A stretch of 64,000 nucleotides of DNA, taken from NCBI GenBank assembly GCA_044226205.1, contig JBGAHL010000005.1:1-64000 (forward strand). The letters run 5' to 3'. Source of the DNA: M3007 sp044226205. GTDB taxonomy: Bacteria; Bacteroidota; Bacteroidia; Chitinophagales; Saprospiraceae. The notes beneath the pieces are model-generated. The model saw only the letters and a program-made list of their open reading frames with translations. It was not told the DNA's origin and did no database searches. This document shows, piece after piece, positions 9,330 to 16,376 of the stretch. Positions within the stretch are counted from its first letter, which is position 1, and every line of letters begins with the position of its first letter. The translations under genes and the position numbers were made by a program.

Positions 9330-10331
9330 TTATTCAATTTGATGCAGCCAGCGATCCAGTTCTTTTTCAAGAATGTTTCGATTTACAGGCACAACTCCCG
9401 GGAATTCGCAGACCTGGCCGCCTGCCAGATTGGACAGGGCGGCGATAATTCGGCCTTCCAGTTGCGCAGCAAGCGCGAGCGTTGCGATACTGATCACGGT
9501 ATCGCCTGCGCCACTGACGTCGGCAACGTTCCGCGGTACGGTGGGGAAAATTTGCCCGGTCGTTTGTCCGCCATCCAAATATAAGCCTTTTTCAGAAAGG
9601 GTGATCATCGTGAGCCGATTATTCAGGCGATTGCGAAGCATAGCGGCTGCTTCCCCGAGCGATTCGAGCGTGGAATGCACGGGAAACGGCGCGCTGTCGC
9701 GGATTTCTTTCAAATTGGGCTTGAACAAATCGACGCCCGTGTAAGCGAAAAAGTTGGCGCGTTTGGGGTCCACAGTGGTCAGAACTCCCTTGCGCTGCGC
9801 CATTTGGGTTACGGTCTGTATGAGCGATTCGGTGAGTACGCCCTTGTTGTAATCCTGAAAAATCAGGGCTTGTATCGGCATTCGGTCCATCAGTTCGCCA
9901 ATTCGGCGGATCAAGGCGTCGCGTTCCGCGTCTGAAATATCATGCGTGTCTTCCTGATCGATGCGCAACATCTGCTGATTGTTGCCCAGAATTCGCGTTT
10001 TGACCGTCGTGCGGCGGTCGCGGGAGGCAATCAGGCCTTCGTCGCCGATCCCGAAACCCGGCAGCAGCCGACGAAAAATTTCTCCGTCGTGATCTTCGCC
10101 AATCACGCTGCACAGGATTGGTCTGGAACCCAGGGCGCGAATGTTCAAGGCCACATTGGCAGCACCGCCCAGGCGGTCCTCCGTATTGCGATGCAACACC
10201 ACAGGCACTGGCGCTTCCGGTGAAATACGACTGACCGAGCCGGTCAGGTACCGATCGAGCATGACGTCGCCTACAACCAGAATGTTCTGATTTTCAAGTT
10301 GTTGTAATATATCTTTTGCCTCCAAGGTCAA
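9330..10331 (-). CDS. rfaE1: PfkB-family sugar kinase, D-glycero-beta-D-manno-heptose-7-phosphate kinase (RfaE1)
   Basis: A 333-residue ribokinase/PfkB-fold kinase. Near residues 13-35 it has LVVGDVMLDRYLTGSVSRISPEAP, typical of the RfaE domain I, followed by the sugar-binding GGAANVALN at about 55 and the ATP/catalytic motif DVSGAGDT near 273, with Asp of GAGD as the base. By family it phosphorylates heptose-7-phosphate at C1 in ADP-heptose synthesis for lipopolysaccharide core. In E. coli this domain is fused to an adenylyltransferase (HldE); here it stands alone, so a separate RfaE2 would be expected elsewhere. It is transcribed towards the T9SS cargo gene with only 3 bases between them. 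A different sugar specificity within the family cannot be ruled out. Confidence 0.82.
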   Translation of the reverse strand: MTLEAKDILQQLENQNILVVGDVMLDRYLTGSVSRISPEAPVPVVLHRNTEDRLGGAANVALNIRALGSRPILCSVIGEDHDGEIFRRLLPGFGIGDEGLIASRDRRTTVKTRILGNNQQMLRIDQEDTHDISDAERDALIRRIGELMDRMPIQALIFQDYNKGVLTESLIQTVTQMAQRKGVLTTVDPKRANFFAYTGVDLFKPNLKEIRDSAPFPVHSTLESLGEAAAMLRNRLNNRLTMITLSEKGLYLDGGQTTGQIFPTVPRNVADVSGAGDTVISIATLALAAQLEGRIIAALSNLAGGQVCEFPGVVPVNRNILEKELDRWLHQIE

Positions 10332-10365
10332 ATTGTTTTTAACTGCTGAAAATACCCGCCTGGCT

Positions 10366-11268
10366 TCACTGCGCCATTTTTTTTCGCCAGTACCGTAACA
10401 GGCCTGCTACGGACATGAAGGCCGGGTTGGCAGCCTCGTACCGCCTCCGAATCGATTCGTCGGCATTGCCCGCTTCCAGGCGACCGGCTACGAAAGCCTT
10501 GAAATCGTCCACCAGGCCGGCGGGTTGCTCAGGCATTTGCGCAAAGGGTTTCATCCATTCCGCCCAGCTGAGCAGTTCGGCTTCGAGGGTATCGAGGTGA
10601 CTGTTCTTGTCTTCCACTACGCCGTAATGCGTCAGAAAAAGCCGCTGAGAGGGCAGATCGCGCAACAACTGGATGGAATGGCGCCAGGCTTCCACATCGA
10701 TATCGGGCGGCGGGCAAGGCGGCTGAACAGGACCTGTTTCAATCCTCACACCCGCCACATCGCCGGTGAACACCACCGAATCGGCTCCCTCGCCGAGTTG
10801 CCAGGCAATATGATGCACCGCGTGCCCGGGGGTGTAGTGCGCGGTAAAATAGAGCCCTGCAGCGGCGATGGTTTGCCCATGCTCGGGCGCATGCAGCCGT
10901 TCAGCGGCGATGGGATGCATGGCGCCCCAGAGGCGGTCCATATCCTCCCCGTAAATCTGCCGGGCAGAGTTGTAGAGGCGTTCAGGAGCGGCCAGGTGCG
11001 GCAATCCTTTCGGATGAACGTAGATGTCGGCGCCGCGTTCGGCCCAGGCCCAGGCAGCCCCGGCATGGTCAAAATGAATGTGGCTCAGGAATACCTGCCG
11101 GATATCTTTCATCGGCAGGCCTTTTTGGGCCAGCGCCGCATCGAGGTGGGGCAGGGTAGCGTGAGGGCCGCATTCTACAAGGACCAGTCCTTGCGGGCCT
11201 TCCACCACGAATACCGCGATGGCGTGTTCGAGGCCGAGAAATTCCAGATCGAGGGTATGTATCGTCAT
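10366..11268 (-). CDS. Metallo-beta-lactamase-fold hydrolase
   Basis: The 300-residue product carries the metal-binding HxHxDH motif as SHIHFDHAG at residues 62-70, with later ligands in YTPGHAVHHI, VFTGDVAGV and LFLTHYG, so both zinc sites look complete. The fold family covers glyoxalase II-like and other thioester or phosphoester hydrolases; the substrate cannot be named from the sequence. The C-terminal 90 residues are helical and may form a lid. I take ATG 11268 (MTIHTLDLEFLG); upstream sequence to 11364 would add a proline- and cysteine-rich extension overlapping the terminator region. It lies 34 bases before the RfaE1 gene on the same strand. Confidence 0.8.
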   Translation of the reverse strand: MTIHTLDLEFLGLEHAIAVFVVEGPQGLVLVECGPHATLPHLDAALAQKGLPMKDIRQVFLSHIHFDHAGAAWAWAERGADIYVHPKGLPHLAAPERLYNSARQIYGEDMDRLWGAMHPIAAERLHAPEHGQTIAAAGLYFTAHYTPGHAVHHIAWQLGEGADSVVFTGDVAGVRIETGPVQPPCPPPDIDVEAWRHSIQLLRDLPSQRLFLTHYGVVEDKNSHLDTLEAELLSWAEWMKPFAQMPEQPAGLVDDFKAFVAGRLEAGNADESIRRRYEAANPAFMSVAGLLRYWRKKMAQ

Positions 11269-11324
11269 TGGAAATTGAAAAATAGCGGCGCAAATGTCCG
11301 AAGCGGGGCGGGGAATAGGAAATA

Positions 11325-11356
11325 AAATTGCCCTTGCCGGGAGACGGCAAGGGCAG
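11325..11356 (-). terminator. Terminator downstream of the acyl-CoA dehydrogenase gene
   Basis: A 10-bp stem GCCCTTGCCG/CGGCAAGGGC (11331-11355) with a 5-base loop is followed on the minus strand by ATTTTATTT. It separates the dehydrogenase transcript from the hydrolase gene. Confidence 0.6.
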
Positions 11357-11395
11357 CAAAACAAAACAAAATAAAGTATGGGAAAGTATTTTGGA

Positions 11396-12544
11396 TCAGG
11401 ATCGTATCACCTCGCGTGAGATGACCAGTTTCTGGATTTCGGAAGTGCCTTCTCCGATGGTGCAAAGCTTGGAATCGCGGTAGAATTTTTCGACAGGAAA
11501 ATCCTTGGTGTAGCCATAGCCGCCGTGGATTTGCACCGCTTCCGTGCTTACTTTCACCGCCACCTCCGAGGCATAATATTTGGCCATGGCGGCTTCAAGT
11601 GTGTGGGATTTCTTGTGGTTTTTCAAATCGGCTGCGTTGCGGGTAAGCAGTTCCGCCGCTTCGATAGTGGTCGCCATATCGGCCAGTTTGAAACTGATGG
11701 CCTGAAAATTGGCGATGGGCTGCCCAAACTGGTGCCGCTCTTTGGCGTATCGAACGGATGCTTCGTAGGCGCCTTTGGCGATACCCAGCGACAAGGCAGC
11801 GATGGAAATGCGACCGCCGTCGAGGATCTTCATGGACTGAATGAAACCTTCACCTTCATTGCCCAACATTTGGCTTTTGTGCAGACGGCAATTGTCGAAG
11901 ATCATTTCGGCGGTTTCGCTGGCGCGCATGCCGAGTTTGTTTTCTTTTTTTCCCGCGAAAAAGCCGGGCGTCCCTCTTTCGACCACAAAAGCCGTCATGC
12001 CCCGGCTGTCGAGCAAGGCGCCTGTACGGACGATCACCACGGCGACGTCGCCGCTTTTGCCGTGCGTGATCCAGTTTTTGGCCCCGTTGAGCACGTAGTA
12101 ATCGCCGTCGCGCTCGGCCACGCATTGCATCCGGCCGGCGTCGGAGCCGGTGTTGGCTTCGGTGAGTCCCCAGGCGCCTATCCATTCGCCGGTGGCCAGT
12201 TTAGGCAGGTATTTCTGTTTTTGCTCTTCGTTGCCGAAGGTGAGTATGTGATTGGTACACAAAGAGTTGTGGGCCGCGACGCTCAGTCCGATCGAGCCGC
12301 AAACCTTTGCGATTTCCTCGATAACCGTGATGTATTCCTGATAACCCAGCCCTGCGCCGTGGTATTCGTGGGGTACCAGTACACCCAGGAAGCCGTGTTG
12401 CCCCATGGCATGGAAAAGTTCGACGGGAAAATGTTGCGCTTCGTCCCATTCCATTACGAAAGGGCGGATGTGGGTTTCGGCAAAGTCGCGTGCGCTTTCG
12501 CGAATGAGTTGAAGATTGTCCGTGTGGGCGGCCGTGCTCAACAT
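11396..12544 (-). CDS. Acyl-CoA dehydrogenase
   Basis: A 382-residue FAD flavoenzyme that oxidises an acyl-CoA to the trans-2-enoyl-CoA and passes electrons to ETF. Signatures in order: the N-terminal helical domain; GAWGLTEANTGSDA at about 125-138 (family signature 1); the middle beta domain; and the C-terminal QIHGGYGYTKDFPVEKFYRD followed by GEGTSEIQ, which holds the Glu expected to act as base in short-chain enzymes. Length and motifs match butyryl/short-chain acyl-CoA dehydrogenases. Start ATG 12544 gives MLSTAAHTDNLQ; the frame extends upstream without homology. Electron acceptors of the EtfA/EtfB kind are not in the window, but the Fe-S pair at 50930-53052 could serve as quinone-side partner; that is only a guess. 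Confidence 0.9.
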   Translation of the reverse strand: MLSTAAHTDNLQLIRESARDFAETHIRPFVMEWDEAQHFPVELFHAMGQHGFLGVLVPHEYHGAGLGYQEYITVIEEIAKVCGSIGLSVAAHNSLCTNHILTFGNEEQKQKYLPKLATGEWIGAWGLTEANTGSDAGRMQCVAERDGDYYVLNGAKNWITHGKSGDVAVVIVRTGALLDSRGMTAFVVERGTPGFFAGKKENKLGMRASETAEMIFDNCRLHKSQMLGNEGEGFIQSMKILDGGRISIAALSLGIAKGAYEASVRYAKERHQFGQPIANFQAISFKLADMATTIEAAELLTRNAADLKNHKKSHTLEAAMAKYYASEVAVKVSTEAVQIHGGYGYTKDFPVEKFYRDSKLCTIGEGTSEIQKLVISREVIRS

Positions 12545-12688
12545 AGATGGATTTATTTGAGTCAGGTAATCAGAACGGCGACAATATTGTGGTGTGTCGC
12601 ACCGGCCGGTAAAGGTAAGGTAAAAGTCTTGCCTGAGCCGATGATTCGCCAAACACTGAAAATTGCCGAGGGTTCACCTTTTTTGAAT

Positions 12689-12736
12689 AAAAAAGGCGCC
12701 GCACAGAGCGCACCCAGGAGTGCGTGGCGGCGCCTT
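12689..12736 (-). terminator. Terminator for the small lipoprotein transcript
   Basis: A 10-bp perfect stem AAGGCGCCGC (12693-12702) and complement (12727-12736) encloses a second small stem CGCAC/GTGCG. On the minus strand it is followed by a T-rich tail (six T, then ATTC). It would stop transcripts coming from 13013-13444 after they pass through the palindromic element. Confidence 0.65.
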
Positions 12737-12751
12737 GAAAGGGCAGAGGTG

Positions 12752-12920
12752 TTTTAGAGCATGTTGAGCTTTTCCTTGCCGGGCTGCAAACGGAAAATTG
12801 TATTTTCTGCTGCGTTAAATTTCTCGCCGGATTGCCCGCATCCGACTGCGAAATTTGCCTTGCCGAAAATAAAATTTCCCCGTTTTCGCCTCGGCAGGAA
12901 AAGCTCAACATGCTCTAAAA
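12752..12920. repeat. 169-bp palindromic element with perfect 24-bp terminal inverted repeats
   Basis: The ends are exact inverted copies: TTTTAGAGCATGTTGAGC... at 12752-12775 and its complement at 12897-12920. The similarity continues inward with gaps (for example GGAAAATTGTATTTTC against GGGGAAATTTTATTTTC, and GGATTGCCCGCATCCGAC near the centre), so nearly the whole element can fold on itself. No transposase gene lies within and no clear target duplication flanks it. It looks like a MITE- or REP-type mobile repeat; no second copy was seen in the window. Confidence 0.7.
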
Positions 12921-13012
12921 TAGATTGGTTGGAGGCGGCTATATTTTGGAGCAGGCAATAAGGTGTCGAGTCTCAGGGCAGGAAGAGGTTTTCGGAACGT
13001 GCCGCCACATCG

Positions 13013-13444
13013 TCAGTGCTGTATGGTTATGGTATGGAATTGTTCCAGTTGCGTGCCATGATTGTCCACGGCCCACAAACGAAATTCGATGGCGTCGCCG
13101 GGCTCGATAGGAGTCTGGCCGGGGCCTTGCAGGAACCTCGGGGTTACGTCGAGTTGCGCCGTAATGCTGTTGGCATTGGTGCGTTCGTCGCCAAGCAGCA
13201 CACCGCCGAAACTTCCGTTTACGAAATAGGCAAATTCCCACTGCGTGATAAACTGTTCGTCGCTTTCAGGATCGGTAATATTCACGAGCACGTCGAAATG
13301 AATGCGATCGTCGAGTGTCTGATTGCCGGATTGATCAACATCGAACCAGCTGACATCGAAACGGGTGAGTTCGAGCGGAAAAGGATCAGGCTCGCAGGAG
13401 GACAGCAGCAGCGCCATGGCGCCAAATAACATCAGTTGCTTCAT
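13013..13444 (-). CDS. Small lipoprotein of unknown function
   Basis: A 143-residue protein with a lipoprotein signal: MKQLMLFGAMALLLSSC, with the lipobox LSSC so that Cys17 would be lipidated. The mature part looks like a single beta-sandwich domain (strands such as FDVSWFDVDQ, IHFDVLVNITDPE, WEFAYFVNG, IEFRLWAVDNHG) of the fibronectin type III/Ig kind, but I cannot name a family. ATG 13444 is chosen because it starts the signal peptide; the frame upstream adds 16 unlikely residues. A well-formed promoter lies 17 bases upstream, and a terminator lies beyond the palindromic element downstream, so it is probably a single-gene unit. Confidence 0.7.
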   Translation of the reverse strand: MKQLMLFGAMALLLSSCEPDPFPLELTRFDVSWFDVDQSGNQTLDDRIHFDVLVNITDPESDEQFITQWEFAYFVNGSFGGVLLGDERTNANSITAQLDVTPRFLQGPGQTPIEPGDAIEFRLWAVDNHGTQLEQFHTITIQH

Positions 13445-13461
13445 ATGGATTCTTTTTTCAG

Positions 13462-13492
13462 CAAACGTACCGGCTGCCCCAATCGCTGGCAA
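13462..13492 (-). promoter_or_regulatory. Bacteroidota-type promoter of the small lipoprotein gene
   Basis: Read on the minus strand: TTG (13490-13492), 20 bases, then TACGTTTG (13462-13469), matching the TTG/TAnnTTTG pattern. The start codon is 17 bases downstream. Confidence 0.6.
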
Positions 13493-13592
13493 GGGGCGGA
13501 ACCGTGTTTAGCATGGATTTAACCCTTATGAAGGCTTTAACGCTGATAAATATAAATATTAACACACATAATTAACAATGATAATTAAGGAG

Positions 13593-14867
13593 TTAATATT
13601 TGTACTTGCCTGTCCAGTCGGAACGGAGTTTTTGCCTTGTTTTTTCTTCGGAAGGATTGGCGCCCGGCTCGTAAAGGATTTTCCCGTCAACGTCGGCGGG
13701 CAGATTGTCTTGCTGCACGAAGTTTCCCGCGAAATCGTGGGCATATTGATACCCCGAACCGTAGTTCAATTCCTTCATCAATTTGGTGGGCGCGTTGCGC
13801 AAATGGAGCGGGACGGGCAAGCTGCCCGTCTGCCGGACCAGGGCAAGGGCGTTGTCGATGGCCATGTAGGCCGAATTGCTTTTGGGAGAAGTCGCCAGGT
13901 AAATGGCGCATTCGGAGAGGATGATTCGGGCCTCGGGCATGCCGATCATCCGAATGGCGTCCATCGTGGTGGTGGCCAGCAGCAAGGCGTTCGGATTGGC
14001 CAGACCCACGTCTTCGGCCGCCAGGATGACCATGCGGCGGGCGATGAACTCGATGTCTTCGCCGCCGTCGAGCATTCGGGCGAGCCAGTAGACGGCGGCG
14101 TTGGGGTCGGAGCCGCGCATGCTTTTGATAAAAGCGGAGATGATGTCGTAGTGCTGCTCGCCCGTTTTGTCGTACAGGGCCGCGTTTTGTTGAATCAGTT
14201 CGCGCACCAGCTCATTGGTGATGCGAAACGGCTCGCCGGGTTTGCGGTAGTTGACGATCAGTTCGAGGGCATTGAGCAGTCGCCTTGCATCGCCCCCTGA
14301 ATAGAGCAACAAGGCCTCGTATTCGGCGATGTCGATGTCGAGGTTTTTGAGTTGTTCGTCGTCGTGCAGGGCGCGTTGCACCAGTCCGATCAGTTCATCT
14401 TTTCCCAAATGCTGCAGCACATACACCTGACAGCGGGACAAAAGGGCTGGAATGACCTCGAAGGAAGGATTTTCGGTGGTGGCGCCGATCAGGGTCACAA
14501 CGCCTTTTTCCACAGCCCCGAGCAGGGCATCCTGCTGGCTTTTTGAAAAACGGTGAATCTCGTCGATGAACAGGATGGCGCCTTTTTGCTGAAAAAGCGT
14601 CTGTTTCTCAGCGCTTTCGATGGCGTCCCGAATGTCTTTCACGCCTGCATTGATGGCCGATAATTGGTAAAACGGCTTGTTCAGCAGTTTGGCGATCATC
14701 TGCGCGAGCGTCGTTTTGCCCACGCCCGGCGGCCCCCAAAGAATAAAGGACGGGATTCGGCCGTTCTCGATGGCTTGCCTCAACACGGCGCCTTCGCCTA
14801 CGAGGTGTTGCTGGCCGACGTATTCGGACAGGTTTTGTGGGCGCATTCGTTCGGCAAGCGGTGTCAT
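13593..14867 (-). CDS. rarA: Replication-associated recombination ATPase RarA (MgsA)
   Basis: A 424-residue AAA+ ATPase of the clamp-loader group. It shows Walker A GPPGVGKT (residues 45-52), Walker B with ILFIDEIHRF (Asp102-Glu103), sensor 1 GATTENPSFEV near 130, the arginine-finger region LLSRCQVY, and the C-terminal tetramerisation domain with the RarA-specific QRALHDD, GGDARRLLNALE and MRGSDPDAA-like segment (here MRGSDPNAAVYWLARML). RarA acts at stalled replication forks with SSB. The start fits the family N-terminus MTPLAERMRPQNLSEYVGQ. It is divergent from the DUF4403 gene with a 129-base shared upstream region. Confidence 0.93.
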   Translation of the reverse strand: MTPLAERMRPQNLSEYVGQQHLVGEGAVLRQAIENGRIPSFILWGPPGVGKTTLAQMIAKLLNKPFYQLSAINAGVKDIRDAIESAEKQTLFQQKGAILFIDEIHRFSKSQQDALLGAVEKGVVTLIGATTENPSFEVIPALLSRCQVYVLQHLGKDELIGLVQRALHDDEQLKNLDIDIAEYEALLLYSGGDARRLLNALELIVNYRKPGEPFRITNELVRELIQQNAALYDKTGEQHYDIISAFIKSMRGSDPNAAVYWLARMLDGGEDIEFIARRMVILAAEDVGLANPNALLLATTTMDAIRMIGMPEARIILSECAIYLATSPKSNSAYMAIDNALALVRQTGSLPVPLHLRNAPTKLMKELNYGSGYQYAHDFAGNFVQQDNLPADVDGKILYEPGANPSEEKTRQKLRSDWTGKYKY

Positions 14868-14970
14868 AGCAGCGGTGAAATTGTTTTTCAGGCCCGTAAA
14901 ATTACGGCTTTCCCCGCCTCGGCGTCTTTTGCCGGCACTTGTTTTTAGTGCAGGAATGGTCGCTTCCGAC

Positions 14971-14978
14971 TACATTTG
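14971..14978 (+). promoter_or_regulatory. Putative -7 element upstream of the DUF4403 gene
   Basis: TACATTTG fits the TAnnTTTG consensus and lies 18 bases before ATG 14997. No TTG box is found at the usual 19-21 base spacing, so support is partial. Confidence 0.4.
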
Positions 14979-14996
14979 CCCTACAATTTTACCAAC

Positions 14997-16376
14997 ATGA
15001 AATTTCTTTCCCGAATCAGCCTGATGATGGCCATGAGCCTGCTTTCCTTTTGTAAAACTGCAAAGTATGCCGACGCCCCGAAGCCGCCCGAGCAGTATGC
15101 CTACACGCCGGAAGCGCCCCTGATCTCGACGATCGCCATTCCGGTCACCATTTCCATCAACGACCTTACCGCCAGCCTCAACAAACGTCTTAACGGGGTG
15201 CTTTACGAAGATAACTCCTTCTACGACAACAACAACGACGGGCTGATGTTTCGCGCCACCAAGACTCAACCCATCAGCCTGTACCTCAGCGGCCAGACCA
15301 TAAAATACAAGGTGCCCCTGAAAATCTGGCTGCGCAAAAGCCTTTTCATCGGTTCCGCCGAGGCCGAGGGCGAATTGGCGCTCAATCTGAAAACAACATT
15401 CAGCCTCAATCCCGACTGGTCGATCGCCACCGTGACCGACCTCGAATACTACGAATGGATCAGCAAGCCGGTGCTCAAAACGGGGATCGGGGATATCAGC
15501 ATCGAAACGATCTCCAATATCGCCATCAACCAGAGCCGCAAAACCCTCACCCAAACGCTCGACCGCGTGGTGGGGCAACAATTCAGCCTCCGCCCTTACG
15601 TACAGGAGGCCTGGACGGCCCTGCAAGAGCCTGTTTTGCTGTCCGAGGAATACAAAACATGGGTCAAAACCACCCCGCTCAGCATCGGGATCACGCCGTT
15701 GCGGACCGACTGGAACTCCATCTACGCCACCATCGCCGTGGAATGCCAGAACGACGTCAGCATTGGAGAAAAACCTTATTTCCGCGAAAATTCGACCTTG
15801 CCCAACCTCCATTATATCAATGACGACACCCCCGGCGACTATCAGGTGCGTATCGCAACGGACATTCCTTTTCCCGAAGCCGAACGAATGGCCCGCACCA
15901 TGATGGTCGGTCAGGTTTTCGAGTCGGGGCGGCGCAAGGTCAGGGTGGAAGACATTCAACTTTGGGGCAACAACGACAAACTGGTCGTCAATTCAAGGCT
16001 TTCCGGCTCTTTCAACGGCAATATCTATTTTATTGGCCGGCCGGTTTTTAACCCCCAGAAAAATCAGGTCGAGGTGACTGATCTCGATTTTCACGTGGAT
16101 ACCCGCAATTTTTTGCATAAAACGGCCGCCTGGATGTTCAAGGGCACCATTAAAAAACAAATGGCTGCCGCCATGGTATTCCCGCTGGAAGAAAACATCC
16201 GCGAGATGCGCGGCGAAGTACAAAACTCGCTGAACCACTACGAGTTGCAGCCCGGCATTGTGCTGACCGGCACGGTCGACAGCGTTGTGGTGGAAAATAC
16301 CTACCTGACGCCCTCCAGCATTCGGGTCAACCTTTTTTCGAAAGGGAAACTGAGCCTCGACGTGAAAGGGCTTTGA
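14997..16376 (+). CDS. DUF4403 family protein, probable lipoprotein
   Basis: A 459-residue envelope protein. The N-terminus MKFLSRISLMMAMSLLSFC looks like a lipoprotein signal ending at a Cys (LSFC, an acceptable though not ideal lipobox). The rest is beta-rich with long amphipathic repeats and matches my knowledge of DUF4403, a Bacteroidota and Proteobacteria family of unknown function: an early TISINDLTASLNKRL segment, then GQTIKYKVPLKIWLRK, and the second-half WFKGTIKKQ-like stretch (here AWMFKGTIKKQMAAAM). No catalytic residues are seen. ATG 14997 is chosen over an upstream in-frame codon at 14976 because it opens the signal. Its last 50 bases overlap the convergent end of the P-type ATPase gene. 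Confidence 0.72.
   Translation: MKFLSRISLMMAMSLLSFCKTAKYADAPKPPEQYAYTPEAPLISTIAIPVTISINDLTASLNKRLNGVLYEDNSFYDNNNDGLMFRATKTQPISLYLSGQTIKYKVPLKIWLRKSLFIGSAEAEGELALNLKTTFSLNPDWSIATVTDLEYYEWISKPVLKTGIGDISIETISNIAINQSRKTLTQTLDRVVGQQFSLRPYVQEAWTALQEPVLLSEEYKTWVKTTPLSIGITPLRTDWNSIYATIAVECQNDVSIGEKPYFRENSTLPNLHYINDDTPGDYQVRIATDIPFPEAERMARTMMVGQVFESGRRKVRVEDIQLWGNNDKLVVNSRLSGSFNGNIYFIGRPVFNPQKNQVEVTDLDFHVDTRNFLHKTAAWMFKGTIKKQMAAAMVFPLEENIREMRGEVQNSLNHYELQPGIVLTGTVDSVVVENTYLTPSSIRVNLFSKGKLSLDVKGL

Larger units (their letters stand above)
12545..13012. other. Intergenic stretch with terminator and palindromic element, no gene
   Basis: These 468 bases hold no credible coding sequence. They contain a minus-strand terminator (12689-12736) and a 169-bp palindromic element (12752-12920). 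The remaining 90 bases up to the small lipoprotein gene show nothing recognisable. Confidence 0.7.

Noticed and set aside
11525..12757. 410-codon plus-strand frame opposite the acyl-CoA dehydrogenase gene
   Set aside because: It is an antisense shadow of a clear enzyme gene and runs into the terminator hairpin.
12570..12911. Short frames running through the 169-bp palindrome
   Set aside because: They consist mostly of the inverted repeat itself and lack any start context.
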